Positions 1 through 7,609 of a stretch of 11,538 nt of DNA are shown piece after piece. The DNA is taken from assembly GCA_947564305.1 (NCBI GenBank), contig CANOBT010000169.1:1-11538 (forward strand). Direction: 5' to 3'. The notes under the pieces were generated by a model. The model was not told the DNA's origin and made no database searches. It worked only from the letters and a program-made list of their open reading frames with translations. The stretch's first letter is position 1; every line of letters begins with the position of its first letter. Made by a program: the position numbers and the translations under genes. The stretch comes from an uncultured Lachnospiraceae bacterium (GTDB taxonomy: Bacteria > Bacillota_A > Clostridia > Lachnospirales > Lachnospiraceae).

Positions 1-52
1 AATCTATGACAATGAATAGGGTTAAATTTGTGACAGCTCATGAAATTATTAA

Positions 53-244
53 CATGAATGGGTAAAGCAGGTTTACCGGGAAATCAGATACAATCATTTA
101 TATAGTGCTGTAGACAGAGCAGAAAATACGGAAACTGTATACTGGGGATGCGCCGGTAAGTTCGATCGCAATCTCCAAAACTACTTTCATGAGATGGCTG
201 AAAAATGGTGTGATGAAGGACCTCTTCCAAAAGTCGGAAAATAA
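53..244 (+). other. Unidentified open stretch, probably a degraded coding fragment
   Basis: Frame 2 is open from just after a TAA at 50-52 to a TAA at 242-244 and gives about 63 residues of normal-looking protein composition (for example YNHLYSAVDRAENTETV, then an aromatic-rich tail ending PLPKVGK). No good start codon with a ribosome binding site is visible; the only ATG is internal. After the TAA, the same frame runs straight into the helicase Walker A motif, so it may be the N-terminal flank of that helicase interrupted by a stop, or the end of a separate gene. Frame 3 across 120-263 is also open and ends in a helicase-like LKKFV stretch, so the coding frame is ambiguous. I do not recognise the product. 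Confidence 0.3.
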
Positions 245-1754
245 TTTAAAAAAATTTGTATCATAGGGTTGACACGAGCAGGGGTAGGAAAAACAAGACT
301 GATGGGGGCGTTCATTACATATCTGTACACAGCACGGAATAAAGAATTATTTTGTCGTTGCGCCGGGCACGACTGTCTGTGAAAAGTTAAAGCGGGATTT
401 AGGAGACAGTTCAAATCCGAAGTATGTATTTCGTGGAATAGGATGTTTTAGTAATCCGCCGTTTGTGATATCAGATGAAGAATATAGAGACCATCCGATA
501 TCATTGTTTCAGTCTGATATCAATATCTATGTGTTCAACATTGATAAGTTCAATAAAGAAAATGCGAATATGAAACAGGTAAATGAAGTGTTGGGGAACT
601 CCTTTTTTAAAATGCTTTCCGAACTGGACGATTTAATCCTCATTATGGATGAATCACATCATTACAGAGCGGAAAAAGGTGCAAAGGCATTGAATGAACT
701 CGCTCCGTTATTGGGGTTAGAACTTACTGCCACATGCCACACCACTTGTAAAGTCAGGAAGTAAACAGATACCTTTCCAAAATATTGTATATGAATATCC
801 TCTGTCAAAAGCAATAGAAGACGGATATACTCGGACGCCCTTTGCGGTGACAAGGGCAGACGTGGATTTCTACAACTTTGGGGAAGAACAGCTTGATAAG
901 TTGATGCTGAATGACGGGATATTGTGCCATGAAAATGCAAAAAGAAAACTGAAAATTTATGCAGACAAACAAGGTGTAAAAGAATTGAAGCCGTTTATGC
1001 TTGTGGTCTGTCAGAATACGGAGCATGCGGCGTGGGTGGAAAATTATGTGAAGTCAAAAGAATTTTGTGACGGAAGATATGAAAATAAGACGATAACGGT
1101 TCATTCAAAATTACGGGGAAGTGAAAGTGATTTTAATACCAAAATGCTTCTTGATGTCGAGAGAATAGATAATCCGGTTGAAATTGTGATTCATGTAAAT
1201 ATGCTGAAAGAAGGATGGGATGTCAATAATCTTTATACTATTGTTCCGCTTCGGACAGCAGCGTCGAAGATTATGCGCGAACAGATGGCTGGAAGGGGAC
1301 TCAGATTGCCATATGGAAAACGCACAAATGACAGAGACGTAGACGCAGTTATGCTTACAGCGCATGATAAGTTTCATGACATACTGGAGGAAGCGCAGAA
1401 AGGAGATTCTATTTTCAGAGCGGGCAATATTATTAAAGCAGAAGAACTGCCAAGGGAGGAAGTCATATATACACAGGTTTCATTGGATTTAAGGTCTAAT
1501 TTGGAAATAGAGGCAGCTTATAAGCAAACGGGTATTGCAAGAAGTGAAGGAACAAAAAAGTTTTTCGAAGAGGCGGCATCCATCATATCCGCAGAAATTA
1601 TGCGGGAAATCGAAACAGATAAAGAGCATAGTATTGGTCAGAAACAAAAAAGGCGATTGCGGATAAGGTGGCTGAAAAAATAAAACAAAAAGAAGATTGA
1701 GGAGAGGTGTTTAAGAAAAACAAGAATCCATTTTATGAATGGATAATCAAATAG
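245..1754 (+). pseudogene. Broken DEAD/DEAH-box helicase, type III restriction (Res)-like
   Basis: Superfamily 2 helicase fragments read through three frames. Walker A (AGVGKTR) lies at 278-298, the DESH box at 648-659, motif III TAT near 725-733, GWDV near 1213-1224 and the motif VI arginines (QMAGRGLRLP) at 1282-1311. Members of this family serve as the DNA-translocating or cleaving subunit of type III restriction systems or as related defence helicases. Lesions: about two bases lost near 338-342 (frame 2 to 3); a 7-bp tandem duplication at 728-741 (frame 3 to 1) that destroys motif III; one A lost around 1642-1651 (frame 1 to 3); then in-frame TGA at 1698 and TAG at 1752. Repaired, the protein reads smoothly through all of these. 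The N-terminus is missing or unresolved, and the C-terminus seems cut at about 1754, where family members normally continue. No cognate methyltransferase is in the window. The family call is firm at the level of an SF2/Res-like helicase; its role in restriction is inferred. Confidence 0.8.
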
Positions 1755-1842
1755 TGTCTTACTATATATTATTTCATTACTTGTTAAGAAAAAGAAGATT
1801 ACATTTGAATCACAGCGAAGCATAGGTGATTCAGAGGACATC

Positions 1843-3112
1843 ATGTATTTTGAATCAAAACGTGATTTTAAGAAGATTATTTCCACAACAGCTACAAACA
1901 TTAAATTTGCGGGATTTTATGAGTATTGGGAGTTCATAAAGCTTTATAAATATTCAGTTCCTTTGTTTTATGAACAGTCGATGCAGAAATCAATTGAAGA
2001 CAGTTTGCGGGAAAGTGGAGCAAAAGAGTTTAATCTAGATGAATATGAATCAGAATTTATTCTGGACACTTCGCTAAAAGAGGCCACTCCCTTGTTTTGG
2101 AAGGATGATCAGGATATTTATATTAAGTTTATATTGCAAAAGTTTTACTTTCAGCCAGAAACTTTTGAAAAGATTGATTATAGATATCCGATAGTGATTT
2201 ATATGAATGCAGAAAAGGGTATTCTGGAGATTCGATATGATGCTACGAGATATAATAGCAATATTGTGGTTTCCAGTGATGCATATGGGACTATGGTAGC
2301 AGAGTGTATTAATTGGTTGGTGGCAACGCTGCAGTTGGATTTATATATGTGTAATCATGCAAATACGATTCCGATTATCAATGGTAAGCAAAATGAGGAT
2401 GTATGGATTTATAAGCAGTTGATGCAGATGAGTACAGGTGCTTCTGCTGAGTTAACTGCCTCTGAAGGGACCGATTATGTGTTGCCTTTTATCGGTGAAT
2501 TAAAGCAGTTGATTGACGAAAACGAAGAACTGTTTAATCAGGCTGAGGATGTGAAGCAGATTTTATTACAGTATTTGGCGGACAAAGAAGAAACGGCAAG
2601 TTATCCATATATTTATATTAAGTGGGTCAAGCCAGTGGAGTCAGAGAGTTATATTGTGAAAGTGATATTCGATTATTTTAGTAGAAAATATACTTTGTTA
2701 CAGCATATTACAGGCAGTTGTAAAGATTTAGGAATGGAGCGGATGAATGTTGCGATTAAATATCTTTGTCAAAGTGGCTCCTTTGTTAAAGGAGAAAAAA
2801 TTTAATATTGGTTGTGATACCATTGTTGATTTTCTGAATCAACACTACCGTTCGGGACAGTGGATTTATCCTGATGCTTTACACAGAAGTTTGAAGCTCA
2901 GCATAGCAGATGCATATGAAGTGATGGAACTTTGCATTGAGTCAGGGATTGCAGAACAATATCTTCAGATTTATAGCCCTCACTGTCAACGTTTTACTGG
3001 TAATTACTATAAGACTTTTTTTGACATTCCTGAAGATATAGGCTGTGTACATTGCGATAATGGAATAGAGAAACCTTTGGAACATGCAACTCTTATTTAT
3101 AAGGTACTGTAA
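1843..3112 (+). pseudogene. ORF A: unrecognised ~422-aa protein, frameshifted, paired with a nuclease-like gene
   Basis: The first ATG is at 1843 with a weak AGAGG just upstream. The frame is open further upstream, to a stop at 1744, and continues as plausible protein (KKKKITFESQRSIGDSEDI), so the true start may lie earlier or have been lost. The gene runs in frame 1 to a premature TAA at 2803. Removing one A from the six-A run at 2795-2800 joins it to frame 2 and a stop at 3110-3112, giving about 422 residues. I cannot assign a family. Visible features are an acidic, aromatic-rich N-terminal half, no obvious membrane segments, and a C-terminal quarter that looks like one or two winged-helix units (helical stretches around the frameshift). 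Near the end is a CVHC pair that could help bind a metal. It overlaps the next gene by one base (TAATG), so the two were translationally coupled and probably act together. Codons are AT-rich, unlike the salvage operon to the right. A restriction or defence role is inferred only from context. Confidence 0.6.
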
Positions 3113-3821
3113 TGGATAGTGAAAATATAAATATTGCAGAGACAGAAGATTTTTTTCAAGACAAAGGAATGACTCCATATCAGGTTATTGAAGCTTTGGG
3201 AAGAAAAAATTCAAAGGTATTAAATTTTAGTCAGGAAGATTCCGTAAAGTTTCGGCAATTATATGATGAGATTTCCAAAGGCAATCTGTTGAAGGGAGAT
3301 AAAGGAAAGAAATTAGAAGAACTCACCTCATTGTTGTTTTCCAATCCGACAGGAAGTTTTTTGAATGTAGAAAAAATTGCAGAACGAGTTCTAACGAGAT
3401 CAATTTTCCTTTAACATGGAATGAAGATGCAAGGCTCACACATATTAAAGAAGCATTTCCGTGCTTTGGAGATACATTTCTTTGCGAATGTAAGAACTAT
3501 GATGGTAAAGTGGATGTAACCTATACGGGAAAGTTCTATTCTTTGTTATCACTGGCAGATGTAAAACTCGGGGTCCTGGTAGCTTGGAATGGTGTTAAAG
3601 GAAGAGGAGAATGGGATGCTGCTAAAGGGCTTATTAAAAAGATTGCACTAAAAGATGGCATATTCATTATAGTGATTGACAAGGATGATTTGAAAGAAAT
3701 TTATGATGGAAAACGACATATTTATTCTTTAATATATGATAAACATTCCGCATTGAAAAATGACATTGATTTCAGCAAATACATTTCCATGCATCCGACA
3801 CAAGAGGCGCTTTTAGATTAA
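3112..3821 (+). pseudogene. ORF B: PD-(D/E)XK restriction-endonuclease-like protein, frameshifted
   Basis: Starts at the ATG overlapping the ORF A stop. Frame 1 ends prematurely at 3412-3414; restoring one base at about 3385-3389 (CGAGT back to CGnAGT) continues in frame 3 to the TAA at 3819-3821, giving about 236 residues. The repaired protein has the layout of a PD-(D/E)XK nuclease: a helix with GKKLEELTSLLF, then R-S-S-N-E-I with the acidic residue at 3396-3398, and after about 30 residues CECKNY, with Glu at 3486-3488 and Lys at 3492-3494 forming the E-x-K pair. A basic/aromatic segment (YTGKFYSLLSLADVKLGVLV) and a C-terminal KYISMHP tail follow. The break falls directly in front of the first catalytic acidic residue, so the truncated product would lack the active site. 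The exact nuclease family and target are not recognised. The likely partner is ORF A. Confidence 0.65.
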
Positions 3822-3824
3822 CTT

Positions 3825-3867
3825 ACAAATAAACAAGGGGAGCCGTAAATTCATCATCCGGCTCCCC
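3825..3867 (-). terminator. Rho-independent terminator of the nucleoside operon
   Basis: A perfect 9-bp stem, GGGGAGCCG at 3837-3845 pairing with CGGCTCCCC at 3859-3867, has a 13-nt loop. Read on the - strand it is followed by TTGTTTATTTGT, a T-rich tract, and it lies about 60 bases past the deoB stop. On the + strand the downstream side is not T-rich, so it would end ORF B transcription only weakly. It marks the boundary between the AT-rich broken block and the operon. Confidence 0.8.
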
Positions 3868-3929
3868 GCGCCTCGTTTGCAAAAGCGCAAAAGATTCAAA
3901 GATATTTCTCGCTATCTACAAAAATTCTC

Positions 3930-5120
3930 TCATTTCAGCACATCCAACAGAGATTCCCCAATCGTTTCTTCCGGCATCGCGACTCCGAAATTTTCAGCAA
4001 TCGTAGCACCGATGACTGCAAAGGTTTCCTTTTCCTGCAGTTCTCCGCCATTTTGCATGGACGGAGAGTAGGCCAGGAACGGCACTTTTTCTCGTGTATG
4101 GTCGGTTCCGGTATAAGTGGGGTCATTGCCGTGGTCTGCCGTAATAATCAACAGGTCAGCTTCTTTCAGGATATCCAGAAGTTTTCCAAGATTCACGTCA
4201 AACTTTTCGATTTCCTGTGCGTAACCTTGCGGGTCCCTCCGGTGTCCCCAGAGCGCATCAAAGTCTACCAGATTGACGAAACACAATCCGTGGAAATCTT
4301 CTCTGGCTACATCAAGGGTCTGCTCCATTCCATGAACAGAACTCTTGGATTTGTAGGCCTGTGTGATGCCTTCACCGTCAAAGATGTCCTTGATCTTTCC
4401 GATGGAAATAACGTCCAATCCGCCGGCTTTCAAGGCATCCAAGGCTGTCTTGCCAAAAGGCTTCAAGGCGTAGTCATGACGGTTGCTGGTTCGTTTGAAT
4501 TCTCCCTTTCGTTTACCAACGTATGGACGTGCGATGACACGCCCTACCCGCCATTCCTCTTTCATGGTGAGTTCTCGTGCAATCTCACAGCACCGGTATA
4601 GTTCCTCCAATCCAAAGGTCTCTTCATTGCCGCAGATCTGCAGCACGGAGTCGGCGGAGGTATAGACGATCATATGTCCGGTAGCGATTTCTTCTTCCGC
4701 CAGTTCTTCCAGAATTTCTGTTCCGCTGGCGCTTTTATTTCCGATAATGGTTCTTCCGGTTTTCTTCTCCAAAGCTTCGATCAATTCGGGGGGAAATCCG
4801 GTTTCTGTAAATGTCTGGAAAGGCTTTGTCACTTCCAGGCCCATCATTTCCCAGTGGCCGGTCATGGTATCTTTTCCCTTGCTTTGCTCCCGAAGCTTCC
4901 CATAATATCCGCGGTGGATTTCGACAGGAGTTACCTGCCGAAGGGGCGTAATATTTGCAAGACCTAATTTCTGCAAATTTGGAATCTGGAAGGTGTCAAC
5001 GGATTCTGAAATATGTCCAAGGGTGTTGACGCCTACATCGCCAAAATCTGCCGAATCTTCCATAGCCCCAACGCCCAGGGAATCGGTGACGATGACAAAA
5101 ATTCTATGGTATTTTTCCAT
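3930..5120 (-). CDS. deoB: Phosphopentomutase DeoB
   Basis: Interconverts ribose-1-phosphate or 2-deoxyribose-1-phosphate with the 5-phosphates, in the cytoplasm, as the last step of nucleoside salvage here. It is an alkaline-phosphatase-superfamily enzyme of 396 aa, the normal length. Using the numbering of the B. cereus enzyme, the metal ligands and active threonine fall in exactly the expected places: Asp13 (VTDSLG), Thr85 (KDTMTGHWE, the phosphorylated residue), the D-x4-H pair in FDALWGH, Asp-His in TADHGND, and the final His eleven residues later in TGTDH. I chose the ATG at 5120 over an in-frame TTG at 5129 because the AAGGAG box abuts the TTG but sits 9 bases before the ATG. It lies 63 bases after deoD and is the last gene before the terminator. 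Confidence 0.96.
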   Translation of the reverse strand: MEKYHRIFVIVTDSLGVGAMEDSADFGDVGVNTLGHISESVDTFQIPNLQKLGLANITPLRQVTPVEIHRGYYGKLREQSKGKDTMTGHWEMMGLEVTKPFQTFTETGFPPELIEALEKKTGRTIIGNKSASGTEILEELAEEEIATGHMIVYTSADSVLQICGNEETFGLEELYRCCEIARELTMKEEWRVGRVIARPYVGKRKGEFKRTSNRHDYALKPFGKTALDALKAGGLDVISIGKIKDIFDGEGITQAYKSKSSVHGMEQTLDVAREDFHGLCFVNLVDFDALWGHRRDPQGYAQEIEKFDVNLGKLLDILKEADLLIITADHGNDPTYTGTDHTREKVPFLAYSPSMQNGGELQEKETFAVIGATIAENFGVAMPEETIGESLLDVLK

Positions 5121-5183
5121 AGTGTTCAACTCCTTTCTGATTAACGTTTATATCATGCTGTTCACTTCGCAGGGCGACGAAAT

Positions 5184-5897
5184 TCAATTCATTTCCAACG
5201 CTAGATTCAATGCACAGCGTATCATGATATCCAGATTCTGCTCTCTCTCTTCATTGGTCAGCGCTTTGCTGCTGTGAATGCTGCTGCCTGCGGTGAGGAT
5301 GCTAAGCGCATGTTTTCCGGCCCTTGCGGCGGTACAGTAGAGAGAGAGGGTTTCCATTTCCTGAATCAGGACGCCCATCTTTGCCCAGGTTCCTTTCTCT
5401 CCGGCCTGGTCTTCATAGAAAACGTCTGAACTGAATACATTGCCTACATGGAAACGGATTTCATTTTCTCTGGCAAGGCCGACTGCTTTTTCCAAAAGTG
5501 AAAAGTCTGCAATCGGTGCAAAGCTGCCTGGAAGGTGATACTGTCCGGCAAAGTTAGAATTGGTGCAGCATCCCATGGCAAATACTACATCACCGACTTC
5601 TACATTTTTGTGAATAGCACCCCCGGTGCCAATGCGGATCAGATTCTCCACCTCATAGTTGTTGAAAAGCTCATATGCATAAATTCCCATAGAGGGAATG
5701 CCCATGCCGCTGCCCTGTACGGACACCCTGCAGCCTTTGTAATATCCGGTGTAGCCATACATTCCTCTTACCTGATTGTAACAAAAGGCATCTTCAAGAT
5801 AGGTTTCTGCAATATATTTTGCACGAAGAGGGTCGCCGGGCAGCAGGACTGTCTTCCCAATCTGGCCGGGGCTGGCTTCGTTGTGAAATGTTTTCAT
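5184..5897 (-). CDS. deoD: DeoD-type purine nucleoside phosphorylase with altered catalytic residue
   Basis: Cleaves purine (deoxy)ribonucleosides with phosphate to the free base and (deoxy)ribose-1-phosphate, which DeoB then uses. It has 237 aa, the usual size of the hexameric DeoD family. Expected residues are present (own numbering, one higher than E. coli numbering): His5; Arg25 in GDPLRAKYIAE; Arg44 in VRGMYGYTG; Arg88 in IRIGTGG (all phosphate/ribose-5' site); FSSDVFY; Glu180-Met181-Glu182 (ribose hydroxyls); Arg218. The odd point is the base-binding loop: the family's S-D pair (E. coli Ser203-Asp204) is Gly204-Ser205 here, in ILTAGSSIHSS, while spacing to Arg218 is unchanged. Asp204 is the residue that protonates the purine N7, so activity or substrate range may differ. 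Start ATG has GGAG 10 bases upstream, located right after the GntR stop (14-base gap), so the genes are co-transcribed. Family assignment is certain; full catalytic competence is not. Confidence 0.93.
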   Translation of the reverse strand: MKTFHNEASPGQIGKTVLLPGDPLRAKYIAETYLEDAFCYNQVRGMYGYTGYYKGCRVSVQGSGMGIPSMGIYAYELFNNYEVENLIRIGTGGAIHKNVEVGDVVFAMGCCTNSNFAGQYHLPGSFAPIADFSLLEKAVGLARENEIRFHVGNVFSSDVFYEDQAGEKGTWAKMGVLIQEMETLSLYCTAARAGKHALSILTAGSSIHSSKALTNEEREQNLDIMIRCALNLALEMN

Positions 5898-5911
5898 AAT
5901 GTAATATCTCC

Positions 5912-6652
5912 TTACTTACTTTTTCGCTTAAGACTGATTTCATAGAGATCTGCCCCCATATACATTTTTTGAGATAATACAGGTGTATCATATTCGGTAT
6001 ACAATTCCTCCTCCAGAATCAGAAGGGGATCGCCTTCCGGGATATCCAGAATATTAGCAAGCCGTTCTCTGGCATGTACGATACGCATTCGGGTATCACT
6101 GTAGAGACGGCCGGAAGACAGCATTTCCATATAAAATGCATAGACGCTGTCTGTATCCTCCAGATTTACATTGCCCTGGTATAGAAATGTATGCGGCATG
6201 TATACCATGGCGAATCCCACAGGGGAATCCTGATGGAAATAGGTGATGTCTATGACGGCAACAATGCTAGAGGGTGTGAGTTTTAAGACCTCCTGGTGTT
6301 TCTGAGTGGGCGGTTGGAATCCAATAGTGGTCACGACCCGGTCGATGGGCCGGACACAGAAATCAATGATGGGATTTCCGACCTTTTCGAATCCACTCTT
6401 CTGTATATCCTGATTGGAAAGGACGATGTTGCCCTTTCCCTGATGGTTGCCAATCAGTCCGTCTTCTTGAAGAAGAAGCATAGCCTGCCGTAAAGTTCCT
6501 CTGCTGACCTGAAACTGTTCTGACAGAATGTTCTCCCCAGGGAGTTTATCACCGGGTTTATATTTGCCGTCTTTGAGCCATTGGCAGATGGTTTCGTACA
6601 CGGTCACATAGAGAGGTATTTTTACGTTTTTTTCCTTAATTACATTTTCCAT
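5912..6652 (-). CDS. GntR/HutC-family transcriptional regulator (UTRA domain)
   Basis: A 246-aa repressor-type protein. The N-terminal winged helix-turn-helix spans roughly residues 13-80 (PLYVTVYETICQWL, GDKLPGENILSEQF, then the recognition helix SRGTLRQAMLLLQEDGLI and the wing NHQGKGNIV). The C-terminal UTRA ligand-binding domain spans roughly 100-240, including the conserved end region RLANILDIPEGDPLLILEE and SQKMYMGADLYEI. It sits between the transporter and the deo genes, so its effector is probably a nucleoside, a purine base or a pentose phosphate; the sequence does not say which. It is likely autoregulated: a sigma-A-like promoter and repeated ACTTGT boxes lie directly upstream, and the same box lies before the lipoprotein gene. 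The RBS is AAGGAG, 12 bases before ATG, slightly long. No symbol is given because the regulator is not a recognised named orthologue. Confidence 0.93.
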   Translation of the reverse strand: MENVIKEKNVKIPLYVTVYETICQWLKDGKYKPGDKLPGENILSEQFQVSRGTLRQAMLLLQEDGLIGNHQGKGNIVLSNQDIQKSGFEKVGNPIIDFCVRPIDRVVTTIGFQPPTQKHQEVLKLTPSSIVAVIDITYFHQDSPVGFAMVYMPHTFLYQGNVNLEDTDSVYAFYMEMLSSGRLYSDTRMRIVHARERLANILDIPEGDPLLILEEELYTEYDTPVLSQKMYMGADLYEISLKRKSK

Positions 6653-6675
6653 AACAGGTCTATACTCCTTCCATA

Positions 6676-6690
6676 ACTTGTATTACTTGT
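6676..6690 (-). promoter_or_regulatory. Putative GntR operator, direct repeat of ACAAGT
   Basis: On the - strand ACAAGT-AAT-ACAAGT begins immediately after the -10 box of the GntR promoter, so a bound repressor would cover the transcription start. The same hexamer, as an inverted repeat, occurs upstream of the lipoprotein gene. Assignment to this regulator is inference from repetition and position. Confidence 0.5.
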
Positions 6691-6719
6691 AGTATAAACC
6701 TAATCGACCAATTTGCCAA
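6691..6719 (-). promoter_or_regulatory. Internal sigma-A-like promoter for gntR-deoD-deoB
   Basis: TTGGCA (6714-6719) and TATACT (6691-6696) are separated by exactly 17 bases; each matches the consensus at five of six positions. The -35 box lies inside the last codons of the upstream permease gene, so this would let the regulator and the two enzymes be transcribed separately from the transporter. Confidence 0.6.
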
Positions 6720-7605
6720 GAGCTTCCGGTCCTTTTACCTTTTTCCCGACAAACAGAAGGATTAAAAGTGTAATGATATAGGGCAGCATCTGTACAATCT
6801 GAGAAGGGATGGCCAAATCGGTGAGGTAGAACCTTGCAGCCTGTGCAACTGCAAATACCATGCCGGCCCCAAGAGAGCCAAGAGGCTGCCAGCCGCCGAA
6901 GATATTTGCCGCAAGTCCCATGAAACCACGGCCGGCAGTCATATCTGTGACAAACAGGTTGTTCTGTGACAGGGACAGATAGGAACCTGCTAAGCCTGCG
7001 ATGGCGCCTGCGGCCATCATAGCAATATAGCGGTAACGGTTCACCGGTACACCTGCCGTCTGGACTGCGTGTGGCTGGTCTCCGATCGCGCGGTAGCGGA
7101 GACCGTATTTTGTCTTATAGAAGAGGACCCATACAGCCGCTACGATAAGCAGAGTAGCGTACAGATAAGGAGACTGGTCCTTAAATAAAGCGCCTAACAC
7201 AGGGATGTCACAGAGGACCGGCACGGTGATACTGGAAACTGCATTCACCGGGTCAGACATTCCTTCCGTGTGCCAGATAGCTTTCAGCAGTACGGCTGTG
7301 ATTCCGCTGGCGAAAAGGTTGACGCCGACTCCGACAACGGATTGGTGTGCTTTCCACTTGAGGCAGAACAGGGCATAGAGCCATCCGAACAGTGCTCCGG
7401 CGAGGACGGATATAAGGACTCCTGCAAATGCAGAGCCGGTCAGGAAGGAACCTGCAACTCCTGCAAATGCGCCCAGAAGCATCATACCTTCTACGCCAAG
7501 GAGAATGATTCCGCCGCGTTCTGCAATGGTTCCGCAAAGTGCACCCAGGACGAGGGGAACGGATAATTGGAGCATCAGTGCCAAAAAGTTATTTAAACCT
7601 GCCAT
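6700..7605 (-). CDS. nupQ: Nucleoside ABC transporter permease, second subunit (NupQ-like)
   Basis: A 301-aa integral membrane protein of the BPD_transp_2 type found with BMP-family transporters. It shows about eight to ten hydrophobic segments; for example, residues 9-35 end in the characteristic GTIAERGGIILLGVEGMMLLG segment, and others lie around 55-80, 95-115, 150-165, 195-215 and 265-295. Conserved cytoplasmic-loop features are present: YGLRYRAIGDQPHAVQTAGV, followed by a Gly/Ala-rich helix and GRGFMGLAANIFGGWQPLG. It forms the translocation path together with the preceding permease and is powered by the double ATPase. The ATG is preceded by GAGAGG at 8 bases. Only 4 bases separate it from the upstream permease stop, so the two are tightly coupled. 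The symbol is by operon similarity to B. subtilis nupNOPQ; the exact substrate is inferred. Confidence 0.92.
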   Translation of the reverse strand: MAGLNNFLALMLQLSVPLVLGALCGTIAERGGIILLGVEGMMLLGAFAGVAGSFLTGSAFAGVLISVLAGALFGWLYALFCLKWKAHQSVVGVGVNLFASGITAVLLKAIWHTEGMSDPVNAVSSITVPVLCDIPVLGALFKDQSPYLYATLLIVAAVWVLFYKTKYGLRYRAIGDQPHAVQTAGVPVNRYRYIAMMAAGAIAGLAGSYLSLSQNNLFVTDMTAGRGFMGLAANIFGGWQPLGSLGAGMVFAVAQAARFYLTDLAIPSQIVQMLPYIITLLILLFVGKKVKGPEALGKLVD

Positions 7606-7609
7606 AAGA

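Noticed and set aside
728..741. Phase-variable repeat tract controlling the helicase
   Set aside because: Only two copies of the 7-mer exist and the gene has other inactivating lesions, so switching at this site alone could not restore it.
1111..1377. 88-codon - strand reading frame
   Set aside because: Antisense to the conserved GWDV and GRGLR motifs of the helicase.
4053..4601. 182-codon + strand reading frame
   Set aside because: It lies entirely antisense inside deoB, whose active-site motifs are all in place, and its translation has no domain-like features; it is a shadow of the GC-rich gene.
5121..5129. TTG start for deoB three codons upstream of the ATG
   Set aside because: The AAGGAG box touches the TTG, leaving no spacing; the ATG at 5120 has 9 bases and gives residue numbering identical to the B. 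cereus enzyme.
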